Assembly (NCBI GenBank): GCA_001796965.1
Contig: MGOA01000118.1
Location: 1 to 10,004, forward strand
DNA: 10,004 nucleotides
Direction: 5' to 3'
Origin: Chloroflexi bacterium RBG_16_64_43
GTDB lineage: Bacteria > Chloroflexota > Anaerolineae > Anaerolineales > RBG-16-64-43
Position numbers and translations under genes: made by a program. Shown piece by piece: positions 1-6,390 of the stretch. The notes below the pieces were generated by a model that searched no databases, was not told where the DNA came from, and worked only from the letters and a program-made list of their open reading frames with translations. The number at the start of each line of letters is the position of its first letter. Within the stretch, counting starts at the first letter, position 1.

Positions 1-285
1 GAGGTGGGCCGGGTTGGGTTCAGCCTCGATCCACTCGCCCATGAGGCTGCGCACCCACTCGTAGAACTGGTGTGGGCTATAGCGAAAGGTGGTCAGCGAG
101 GCGGCTGCCGCCGGATCGTAGCGCTCCCACAGACCGCTGCCCGGGGTACGAAAGTCAGGTATCCCCGATGGCGTGGAGATGCCCGCCCCGGTAAGCGCAA
201 CGGTGTAGTGCGAGGTGGAGATCAGACGAGCGGCCTGTCGATATGCGAGTTCGGTCCGCTCCGTAGTGGCGGAGCCAACGCTCAT
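1..285 (-). CDS. Sirtuin (Sir2-family NAD-dependent protein deacylase), N-terminal part, cut by the left window edge
   Basis: Reading the minus strand from the ATG at 285-283 gives 95 codons without a stop, running off the window. The translation contains the hallmark Sir2 NAD-binding motifs: VALTGAGISTPSGIPDFR at residues 29-46 (GAGxS plus the GIPDFR loop), then GLWERYDP at 51-58 and PNPAHL at 90-95, which matches the conserved P-N-x-x-H segment of the family. Sirtuins remove acyl groups from lysines using NAD+, yielding nicotinamide and O-acyl-ADP-ribose. The catalytic histidine and any zinc-binding cysteines would lie beyond the window, so activity and acyl preference cannot be judged. The ATG overlaps the TGA of the upstream receiver-ATPase gene as ATGA, and AAAGG lies 6 bases before the start, so the two genes are probably translationally coupled. 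Family assignment is confident; subclass is open. Confidence 0.93.
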   Translation of the reverse strand, partial: MSVGSATTERTELAYRQAARLISTSHYTVALTGAGISTPSGIPDFRTPGSGLWERYDPAAAASLTTFRYSPHQFYEWVRSLMGEWIEAEPNPAHL

Positions 286-1424
286 TCCGCGCCTTTGGCT
301 ATCAGGCGGTCTGTCAGTTGGCGGAGTTGATCGGAAATGAGCGCGTTCGGATCGCGCACAACGATGGGCACGCCCGATTCGGCGGACTGGAAGGCGAGTT
401 CCGGCGCAGGGGTAATCGTGACGATAGCCGGCTTGCCGATCATCTCCTCGATTTTGGAGCGCGCCAGTTGCAGGCTGGAGCGTTCGCGATTGGCAAGGAG
501 GAAATCAATCTTGTTGCGGGCAATGCCCGTGGCTTCCATATCGGCCATGAGCGCGCGCGCCATGAGTACCGTGTAGCGCAACGGCTCCACCAGGATCAGT
601 ACCTGATCGGCCACCGCCAGCACGCGCAACGTTGCAGCCGAGAAGCCGCTGCCACAATCAAGAATCAAGTGGTTGCACATGGTGGCGAGGCGGCGGACGA
701 GCGCTTCGACTCTCTCCGCGTCCTTGAGCAACACGTAGTCGTGAGGTTCGGCCGAGCCCAGCAGAACTCGCGCGCCGCTTGAATGCGTCACCAGCTCTTT
801 TTCAATCGTCCGAGGGTCAAGTTCCTCCCGCGGCTTCTGCAGCAGCGCCGACAAGCCCGAAGGGCGGGATATTCCGAGCAGAAAGCCGGCGATGCCCTGA
901 CCCGGCCGCAACTCGCACAAGATGACATCCTGGCGCTTGGCGGCCATGCCGACCGCGACATTCACCGCAATGGTGGTGGTTCCGAGCCCGCCTTTGGCGC
1001 CGATGAAGGCCGTGACCCGGCTGCGCTTGGTTCCGCCGCTCGGCGCCGCCGGACGCGAACGGCCGAGAAGGGCCTTGACGTGTGCCAGGAGTTCGGCCGG
1101 ATGGGTGGGTTTGGGCAGGTAGTCGTCGGCACCCGCCTCGAAGCCCTGGACCTTGTCGTCCACCTGGGCCTTGGCGGTGAACATGAGGATGGGGACTGAA
1201 GCGAAGACCGGATCGGCCCGCAACCGGCGGGCGACTTCAAAACCGTCAAGGTCGGGCATCATCACGTCGAGCAGGATCAGGTCCGGGCGATCGCTGGCGG
1301 CCTTACTCAAGGCTTGGGTGCCGTTGATGGCAGCCACGATCGAGTACCCCCGCCGCTGGAGCATCATCCCCACCAGCTTCAGGGTGTCGAGATCGTCGTC
1401 GACGATGAGGATCTTCTCGGGCAT
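282..1424 (-). CDS. Response regulator receiver domain fused to a CpaE/TadZ-like (ParA/MinD-type) ATPase
   Basis: The 380-residue protein has a receiver domain (about 1-121) with a complete phosphorylation site: acidic D9-D10-D11, phospho-acceptor D53 in LLDVMMPD, T83 and K105 in YLPKP. A linker rich in Pro, Gly, Ser and Arg (122-136) leads to a SIMIBI-class ATPase domain (137-375) with P-loop GAKGGLGTTT at 142-151 and a Walker B-like LILDCGSG with D256. The P-loop keeps the ParA signature lysine (K144) but has Thr149 where canonical ParA/MinD has the second lysine. This form is common in the CpaE/TadZ group, which localises Flp/Tad pilus machinery. The segment usually reading DLDP is ELRP (171-174). 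The start at 1424 is chosen because GGGAGG lies 6 bases upstream and the protein then begins directly with the receiver fold; the reading frame stays open to 1526. No pilus gene is visible here, so the cellular role is inferred from family only. Confidence 0.88.
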   Translation of the reverse strand: MPEKILIVDDDLDTLKLVGMMLQRRGYSIVAAINGTQALSKAASDRPDLILLDVMMPDLDGFEVARRLRADPVFASVPILMFTAKAQVDDKVQGFEAGADDYLPKPTHPAELLAHVKALLGRSRPAAPSGGTKRSRVTAFIGAKGGLGTTTIAVNVAVGMAAKRQDVILCELRPGQGIAGFLLGISRPSGLSALLQKPREELDPRTIEKELVTHSSGARVLLGSAEPHDYVLLKDAERVEALVRRLATMCNHLILDCGSGFSAATLRVLAVADQVLILVEPLRYTVLMARALMADMEATGIARNKIDFLLANRERSSLQLARSKIEEMIGKPAIVTITPAPELAFQSAESGVPIVVRDPNALISDQLRQLTDRLIAKGAE

Positions 1425-1430
1425 GCCTGG
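1425..1430 (-). other. Spacer that fixes the receiver-ATPase start, next to its Shine-Dalgarno GGGAGG (1431-1436)
   Basis: On the minus strand GGGAGG is followed by the six bases CCAGGC and then ATG at 1424. This is a strong site at good spacing, and it argues against the longer in-frame starts upstream, which would add about 34 residues lacking any receiver-domain similarity. Confidence 0.75.
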
Positions 1431-1449
1431 CCTCCCGGCGAGAGATTTC

Positions 1450-1478
1450 AGTCTAGCATAATCGTCTGCGCCCGACAA
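1450..1478 (-). promoter_or_regulatory. Predicted sigma70-type promoter for the receiver-ATPase/sirtuin operon
   Basis: On the minus strand TTGTCG (1478-1473) is followed after 17 bases by TAGACT (1455-1450). TGC directly before the -10 hexamer makes it an extended -10. Transcription would begin near 1443, giving a leader of about 20 bases that contains the GGGAGG ribosome binding site of the gene starting at 1424. Spacing and hexamers are read directly from sequence; activity is inferred. Confidence 0.55.
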
Positions 1479-1517
1479 GTCGGCGAGGTGGTGCCGACGC
1501 CATCCGAGTCGTGGACT

Positions 1518-1523
1518 TATAAT
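1518..1523 (+). promoter_or_regulatory. Perfect TATAAT -10 element upstream of the histidine kinase
   Basis: TATAAT stands in a GC-rich divergent intergenic region, 74 bases before the preferred kinase start at 1597. No good -35 hexamer is found 16-18 bases upstream, and no TG extension precedes it, so a sigma70 promoter here may need an activator or may be weak. Transcription from it would start near 1530. That is downstream of the in-frame ATG at 1525, which is another reason to reject the longer kinase start. Confidence 0.4.
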
Positions 1524-1585
1524 CATGGTCGCATGGCGTGCTCCGACTCAAGAGCCTGCGCCGGTTCGCGTCACGTTGGAATTGC

Positions 1586-1591
1586 GGGGAG
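1586..1591 (+). promoter_or_regulatory. Shine-Dalgarno GGGGAG that decides the histidine kinase start
   Basis: GGGGAG is followed by the five bases TGTGG and then the ATG at 1597. The alternative in-frame ATG at 1525 has no comparable site. Confidence 0.7.
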
Positions 1592-1596
1592 TGTGG

Positions 1597-4500
1597 ATGG
1601 GTTTTGAAGCCTGGATCGCTGGATCCGTTCAACTACCGCTCGTCCCCCATCAGGTGTGGGGGCTGCTGGCCGAACTTGCGCTGCTCCTGTTCGCGGCGGC
1701 ATTCGCGGTAAGTTCTGCCCGACACCTGGCAGCAGCGCGCTGGCGGGTGTGGGCGGTGCTTCTGGCTGCGGCTCCGCTGGCTGGCGGCGCACTCGTCCTC
1801 CGTCTACCGACCGTCGGTCTGAGCAGTCTGCCCGGAGTGCCGCTTAGCGTGCCAGCGGTGGCGGCTGGCATGCTCACCTTGGTCCCCGTGATGCTGTCGG
1901 CCGGTCTGGCCGGCACATTCCCCACTCTCCTGCTCGGATTGGTCATCGGTCTTACACGTTCACTGCTCGACACCCACCAGGTTATGACTATCGTCGAATA
2001 CGGACTGGTGTCGTGGTGGATCGCGCTGCTCATGCGAAACGATTACGCCGGTGGCTTCTTTGCATCGCTACGCCGGCCGTGGGGGGCGGCGATGGCCGCG
2101 CTGCCGGTGTCTATCATGCTTCGTGCGACCGGCGACTGGAGCTTGGCGCGAGGGGATGTGCTCGCGACCCTCGATTTTGTCACCTCCCGCCTGCCGGCCC
2201 ACATGCTGGGCGTGGGACTGGAACTGCTCGCGGCCGCGGCCGTTTGCGAGCTGCTGCGGCTCGGGCTGCCGTCCCTCTGGTCAGAGCCGGTTGCGCTGGT
2301 CACGACCCGCTTCCAGCGTTCGCTGGTGTGGCACCTGAGCCTGTGGGTGACCGTGCCACTGACTCTCATGGCGGTGGTCATCCTCGCCGCCGTTGTGCTT
2401 CAAACGCGCCGGCAAGCACAGGGTGAGCTGTTGACTCAGGCGCGGCTGGCCTCCGGCCATGCGGCGGTCGCACTGCCGGCCGCGATCATGACCGGCCAAA
2501 CACTACTCGAGGATATGGCGAGCGACGTGGCGCGCCTGGCCGATCGCCCCGATTCACTTGCAGCTTACTTCGCCGACCGGCTACGCCAGCCTCCGTACTT
2601 CCAACAGCTTGCATTCCTGACCGAGGCAGGCCGGGCAAGCGCCAGCGTTCCCACCCTGACCGACCCGCTTTGTGCCTCATTGGTCGAGGCCGAGGGGTGC
2701 AGGGCGGCGCTGGGCGGATCCCCTTGGCTGGGCTGGGTGGACATCAGCGGCTCATCGAATCCTTGGCTGGAGATGATTCAACCTGTGACTCTCTCGCCTG
2801 GGCGTCCGTTGGGCCTCCTCGTCGGCCGAACGTCGTTCGATATCAATCCCTTGTTGGCGCCGGTCCAGGCGGCTCTTTCGAGCTTGCCTCACTCGAGCGG
2901 CGTGTTGCTCGACCGCAACTACGCCGTCCTCTATCCGTCGACGGCCGAGCCGTGGTCAGAGGAGCAGCCGGCTGGGGAGGACGGGCAGGGCGGGGCATGG
3001 TACTTCGGCACGACCTCCGACGGCCGTCGGCGACTGACTTACGTCGTGCCACTCAGCTATCCAGACTGGTCGATCGCGGTGCGAGTGCCGGAGGCGGCCG
3101 CGCTCAGTGCGTCGCTTGCCGTCGGCTGGCAGGTCGGCCTGTTGACCCTGCTGGTCACACTGGTCACTCAGATGATCGTGATCCTTATTGCCCAGCGCAT
3201 GACCCGCCCCCTACGGCAATTGGTGCATGCAGCGAGCGCACTTGCCGGCGGCGACCTCGACCGGCGCATCGCGGTAAGCGGCGACGACGAATTCGCCGCG
3301 CTCGGGCGGACCTTTGAACTCATGCGCCAAAACCTGCACCGCCAAATCCGTGATCAGGATCTACTTCTGCAGGCCAGCCAGGGCGTGGCCACGCATCTTG
3401 AGCTCCTGCCGGCCTGCCTGCCCATTCTGCAAAGCGCGCTATCTTCCTCCCTCGCGCAAGGCGCGCGCATCGTGGTGGCCTGGGGCCGCCGGCCCCCCGA
3501 AAAGTACCCGGAGGTGGCGGCAGGCGAATTGGCGAGCACGATGGCACCGCTCGATGAATACGTACTCTCGCGCGCTCGAGATCGGTCGCCGTGGTTGGTG
3601 GCGGATGTGACCAAGGCGCAAGACTTCTTCCCGGCTTCGTTGACCGGTCACATCGGTGCGTTGATCGCGCTGCGTCTCTCGCATGCGGACAAGTTCTACG
3701 GGGCGATGTGGCTCGCCTTCCGCCAGCCGCAGGTTTTCGATGCCAGCGTCGTCGAGTTGTTGAGTGGGTTGGCTACCCAAGCATCGTTGGCCGTCACCAA
3801 TGCCGGGTTGCTTGAAGCCACAGAGGGCGAGCGCCAGCAGCTTGCGACGATCTTGGCCGCCATTCCGGATGGCGTGCTGATGACCGACGCCGAGGGGCGG
3901 GTGACGTTCGCCAACGCTGCGGCCCGTACGATGCTGGGGGCAGCGCTCCCCGGATCGGGAGAGCCGGCAGGCCGCGGCCCGCACGGCGGGTTGGGCGAGG
4001 CATTGGCCGAGGCTGGTCCAGAGGGCCGCACGATCGAATTCGTGGCGCCAAGTGGTATGCGCCTTCTGGCCACGACGCGCCAGGTGAGCGGGCCGCACGG
4101 GCTTTCTCTCGGTCAGGTCTGCCTGCTGCAAGATGTGACGCGATTCCGTGAACTCGAAGACCTGAAGACCGAATTCGTCAATACCGTGAGCCACGACTTG
4201 CGCCGTCCGCTGACGCTGGTCGACGGCCATGTCAATATGCTCGAGATGCTCGGTCCGCTCAACCCCGCGCAGAAGGAATATGTGGGACGCATTCGGGATG
4301 GAGTGCGTGGAATGGCGCGGCTGGTCGGCGATCTGCTCGATTTGGACCGCATTGAAAAGGGGATCGAAGCCCATGCTGCCGCAATCGACGTGCGCGCGCT
4401 GCTTGAGTCGCTACTGGAGGAGTATCGCTCGGAGGCGGTCAGCCACAATGTGCGGCTCGAACTCGAGATCCCCGAAAGCCTGCCGCGGCTGACGGCCGAT

Positions 4501-4836
4501 GCCTCCTTACTCGAGCGTGCTCTGGGTAACCTGATCGACAACGCCATCCGCTACAACCGTGCGGGAGGCGCGGTGCACGTGCGCGTCGAAGCGACGCCGG
4601 CCCAGGTGACCTTCGCGGTGGAAGACAGCGGCGCGGGGATTGCAGCGGCCGACATGCCGCGCCTCTTCGAACGGTTCTACCAGGTGGCTCGCCCGGAGCT
4701 CGATGAAAGGCACGGCTGGGGTCTGGGATTGGCCATTGTTCGTTCGGTGGCCGAGTGGCATCATGGCCGTGCCTGGGCCGAGAGCCAGTTGGGCAAGGGC
4801 AGCATCTTCAGGCTATCCCTCCCCAGCCATCCCTGA
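1597..4836 (+). CDS. Large membrane sensor histidine kinase (multi-TM, extracytoplasmic sensor, HAMP, GAF, PAS, HisKA, HATPase)
   Basis: The 1079-residue protein starts with a hydrophobic block of about five or six membrane segments (about 15-225). A further segment follows (about 249-268), then a predicted extracytoplasmic sensor of roughly 240 residues (269-506, Cache-like in position only) and a second flanking membrane segment (about 508-531). HAMP follows at about 532-585 (MTRPLRQL and GDDEFAALGRTF), then a GAF-like domain (about 600-740) and a PAS domain (about 745-855, with AIPDGVLMTDAEGRVTFAN). The kinase core has the phospho-acceptor H866 in SHDLRRP, N-box NLIDN at 978-982, G1 box DSGAG from D1010, an F-box RLFERFY, and G2 box GWGLGL from 1040, so it looks catalytically complete. 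It autophosphorylates H866 at the membrane and passes phosphate to a response regulator; the divergent receiver-ATPase is the obvious local candidate, by inference. The sensor contains two cysteines nine residues apart (359 and 368). The ligand is unknown. The start at 1597 rests on GGGGAG five bases upstream; 1525 is the longer alternative. Confidence 0.93.
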   Translation: MGFEAWIAGSVQLPLVPHQVWGLLAELALLLFAAAFAVSSARHLAAARWRVWAVLLAAAPLAGGALVLRLPTVGLSSLPGVPLSVPAVAAGMLTLVPVMLSAGLAGTFPTLLLGLVIGLTRSLLDTHQVMTIVEYGLVSWWIALLMRNDYAGGFFASLRRPWGAAMAALPVSIMLRATGDWSLARGDVLATLDFVTSRLPAHMLGVGLELLAAAAVCELLRLGLPSLWSEPVALVTTRFQRSLVWHLSLWVTVPLTLMAVVILAAVVLQTRRQAQGELLTQARLASGHAAVALPAAIMTGQTLLEDMASDVARLADRPDSLAAYFADRLRQPPYFQQLAFLTEAGRASASVPTLTDPLCASLVEAEGCRAALGGSPWLGWVDISGSSNPWLEMIQPVTLSPGRPLGLLVGRTSFDINPLLAPVQAALSSLPHSSGVLLDRNYAVLYPSTAEPWSEEQPAGEDGQGGAWYFGTTSDGRRRLTYVVPLSYPDWSIAVRVPEAAALSASLAVGWQVGLLTLLVTLVTQMIVILIAQRMTRPLRQLVHAASALAGGDLDRRIAVSGDDEFAALGRTFELMRQNLHRQIRDQDLLLQASQGVATHLELLPACLPILQSALSSSLAQGARIVVAWGRRPPEKYPEVAAGELASTMAPLDEYVLSRARDRSPWLVADVTKAQDFFPASLTGHIGALIALRLSHADKFYGAMWLAFRQPQVFDASVVELLSGLATQASLAVTNAGLLEATEGERQQLATILAAIPDGVLMTDAEGRVTFANAAARTMLGAALPGSGEPAGRGPHGGLGEALAEAGPEGRTIEFVAPSGMRLLATTRQVSGPHGLSLGQVCLLQDVTRFRELEDLKTEFVNTVSHDLRRPLTLVDGHVNMLEMLGPLNPAQKEYVGRIRDGVRGMARLVGDLLDLDRIEKGIEAHAAAIDVRALLESLLEEYRSEAVSHNVRLELEIPESLPRLTADASLLERALGNLIDNAIRYNRAGGAVHVRVEATPAQVTFAVEDSGAGIAAADMPRLFERFYQVARPELDERHGWGLGLAIVRSVAEWHHGRAWAESQLGKGSIFRLSLPSHP

Positions 4837-4905
4837 AACGGGTGAGGCATTTCCGTCGCCTTGGCGCCCAAGCGGCTCGATCGAGGACGGCCAGGACCTC
4901 CTGTC

Positions 4906-4934
4906 TTGTCGCCATTCCCCCCAACGGTTAGAAT
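4906..4934 (+). promoter_or_regulatory. Predicted sigma70-type promoter for folC-lon
   Basis: TTGTCG (4906-4911), a 17-base spacer and TAGAAT (4929-4934) form a good sigma70-like promoter. The -35 hexamer and spacing are identical to those predicted before the receiver-ATPase gene. The expected transcription start, 6-8 bases after the -10, falls at 4941-4942, on or next to the ATG at 4942. The -10 overlaps the more upstream ATG at 4933, which therefore should not be in the mRNA. Confidence 0.6.
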
Positions 4935-4941
4935 GCCATCC

Positions 4942-6390
4942 ATGAGCCGCATGACGTACGACGACGCGCTCGACTATCTATATTCTTTCGTCGACTACAG
5001 CTTGCAGCGGACCTACCGCTACTCGCCGCAGACGTTCGACCTGAGCCGCATGCGCGTCTTGCTCGAGCTGCTGGGTAATCCACAGGAAGCATACCCGGTG
5101 ATCCACGTCGCCGGCACCAAGGGCAAAGGATCGGTGTCGGCGCTCACCGCCTCCGCCCTGCGGGCAGCCGGGTACCAGACCGGGTTCTACACATCTCCCC
5201 ACCTGGTGGATTTCTCGGAGCGCATCCAGCTCAACGGCCACGCCATTCCCCACGACCGGTTGAGCGAGCTGACCGAGCAGATACGCCCGATAGTGGCGAA
5301 GGTGCCAGGGCTGACGACCTTCGAGATCACCACCGCGGTGGCATTCATGTTCTTCGCGTCGGAAAAGGCCGAAGTGGCGGTCATCGAGGTTGGCCTAGGG
5401 GGCCGGTTGGATGCGACCAATGTGGTTCAGCCCCTGGTTTCGGTGATCACTTCACTCTCGTACGACCACACCCACTTGCTCGGCCATACCCTGGCGGAAA
5501 TCGCGCGTGAAAAAGCCGGCATCGTCAAGCCCGGGGTGCCGCTAGTCAGCGCACCCCAAGAGAGCGAGGCCCTGCGCGTACTCAAGGCCATCGCCGAAGA
5601 GCGTCAATCGCCATTCGTTTTGGTTGGCCGCGATTGGCTCTTTGCGCCGCTGCGTCACTCGCTCGATGGGCAGTCGCTCACCATTTGGTCCGCGGCCTCC
5701 CAGGAGCGCGTCAATGAATACCTGGAACGCAACCAGCCCCAGCAGTGGGAATGGGTACCGCCGCGCTTCGACATCCCGCTCCTGGGATACCACCAGGTGA
5801 TCAATGCCACAGTGGCTTACGCCGCCCTGCAAGTGGCCAACGGGCGGGGGCTAAGCGTATCCGAGGAGGCCATCCGCGAGGGATTTCGAAGCGTTGATTG
5901 GCCGGCTCGCTTCCAGATCCTGCATCGGGCGCCCTTCGTAGTGGCCGACTCTGCCCACAACCGCGATTCGGCCAGGCGCCTGCGGACGGCGCTCGACGAC
6001 TACTTCCCCGCGCGGCGGGTGATTCTGATTTTCGGCGCGTCGGCCGACAAAGACATCAATGGGATTCTGGACGAACTGATCCCGCGGGTGTCGCTCGTCT
6101 TCGTCACCCACGCCGAACATCCGCGCGCGTCGGAGACGGACGACCTGGTGGAACGCATTCGCGCCCGAGGCTGCCATGCCGAAGCGGTTGTCCCGGTCGG
6201 CCAGGCCCTGGCGCGGGCGCTGGAAAACGCCTCCGATGAGGACGTGGTCCTGTCGGCGGGCAGCATGTTTGTGTCGGCCGACGTGCTGCGCGATTGGCCG
6301 CAGGTCTGGGAACGCGAAGCGCAGCGCCGCGCAGCCCGCAGGGAGGAGAGGCGAGTGCCTCTGACAACCAGTGACGATGACTGGGCATGA
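4942..6390 (+). CDS. folC: Folylpolyglutamate synthase / dihydrofolate synthase (FolC, Mur ligase family)
   Basis: FolC adds glutamate to folates in the cytoplasm using ATP, retaining them for one-carbon metabolism; many bacterial members also make dihydrofolate from dihydropteroate. The 482-residue product carries the FolC P-loop GTKGKGS at 58-64, followed by the FYTSPHLVDFSERIQ signature. It also has the GGRLDATN and ITSLSYDHTHLLG segments, EKAGIVKPG with K191 at the family's modified-lysine position, and DSAHN at 336-340 in the C-terminal domain (family form usually D-x-A-H-N). Length is slightly above the usual 420-450 because of an insertion before the QVINA segment and a charged, Arg-rich C-terminal tail. 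The start is uncertain: ATG at 4942 fits the promoter position, ATG at 4951 is possible, and ATG 4933 or TTG 4861 would begin in or before the promoter. Whether it is mono- or bifunctional cannot be told; no other folate gene is in view. The end overlaps lon. Confidence 0.93.
   Translation: MSRMTYDDALDYLYSFVDYSLQRTYRYSPQTFDLSRMRVLLELLGNPQEAYPVIHVAGTKGKGSVSALTASALRAAGYQTGFYTSPHLVDFSERIQLNGHAIPHDRLSELTEQIRPIVAKVPGLTTFEITTAVAFMFFASEKAEVAVIEVGLGGRLDATNVVQPLVSVITSLSYDHTHLLGHTLAEIAREKAGIVKPGVPLVSAPQESEALRVLKAIAEERQSPFVLVGRDWLFAPLRHSLDGQSLTIWSAASQERVNEYLERNQPQQWEWVPPRFDIPLLGYHQVINATVAYAALQVANGRGLSVSEEAIREGFRSVDWPARFQILHRAPFVVADSAHNRDSARRLRTALDDYFPARRVILIFGASADKDINGILDELIPRVSLVFVTHAEHPRASETDDLVERIRARGCHAEAVVPVGQALARALENASDEDVVLSAGSMFVSADVLRDWPQVWEREAQRRAARREERRVPLTTSDDDWA
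6341..6351 (+). other. Purine-rich GGGAGGAGAGG inside the folC 3' end, possible distant ribosome-binding or standby site for lon
   Basis: This is the strongest anti-16S-complementary stretch near the lon start. It lies 25 bases before ATG 6377 and 19 before GTG 6371, which is too far for a classical Shine-Dalgarno. It also simply encodes Arg-Glu-Glu-Arg codons of folC. It could help re-initiation after folC termination at 6390 or be coincidental. Confidence 0.25.

Noticed and set aside
4..330. Plus-strand open frame of 108 codons at the left edge
   Set aside because: It lies opposite the sirtuin, whose motifs are unmistakable on the minus strand, and its translation shows no recognisable domain.
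1525..1596. Longer N terminus of the histidine kinase from ATG 1525
   Set aside because: The ATG lies only two bases after TATAAT, so it would be missing from a transcript made there, and it lacks a Shine-Dalgarno, unlike ATG 1597.
3439..4374. Long minus-strand open frame opposite the histidine kinase
   Set aside because: The plus strand encodes continuous GAF, PAS and HisKA domains here. The antisense translation has no motif and is expected from high GC codon use.
4865..4877. Small inverted repeat CTTGG-CGC-CCAAG as a terminator after the kinase gene
   Set aside because: The stem is only five base pairs and no T run follows. It is too weak to call.
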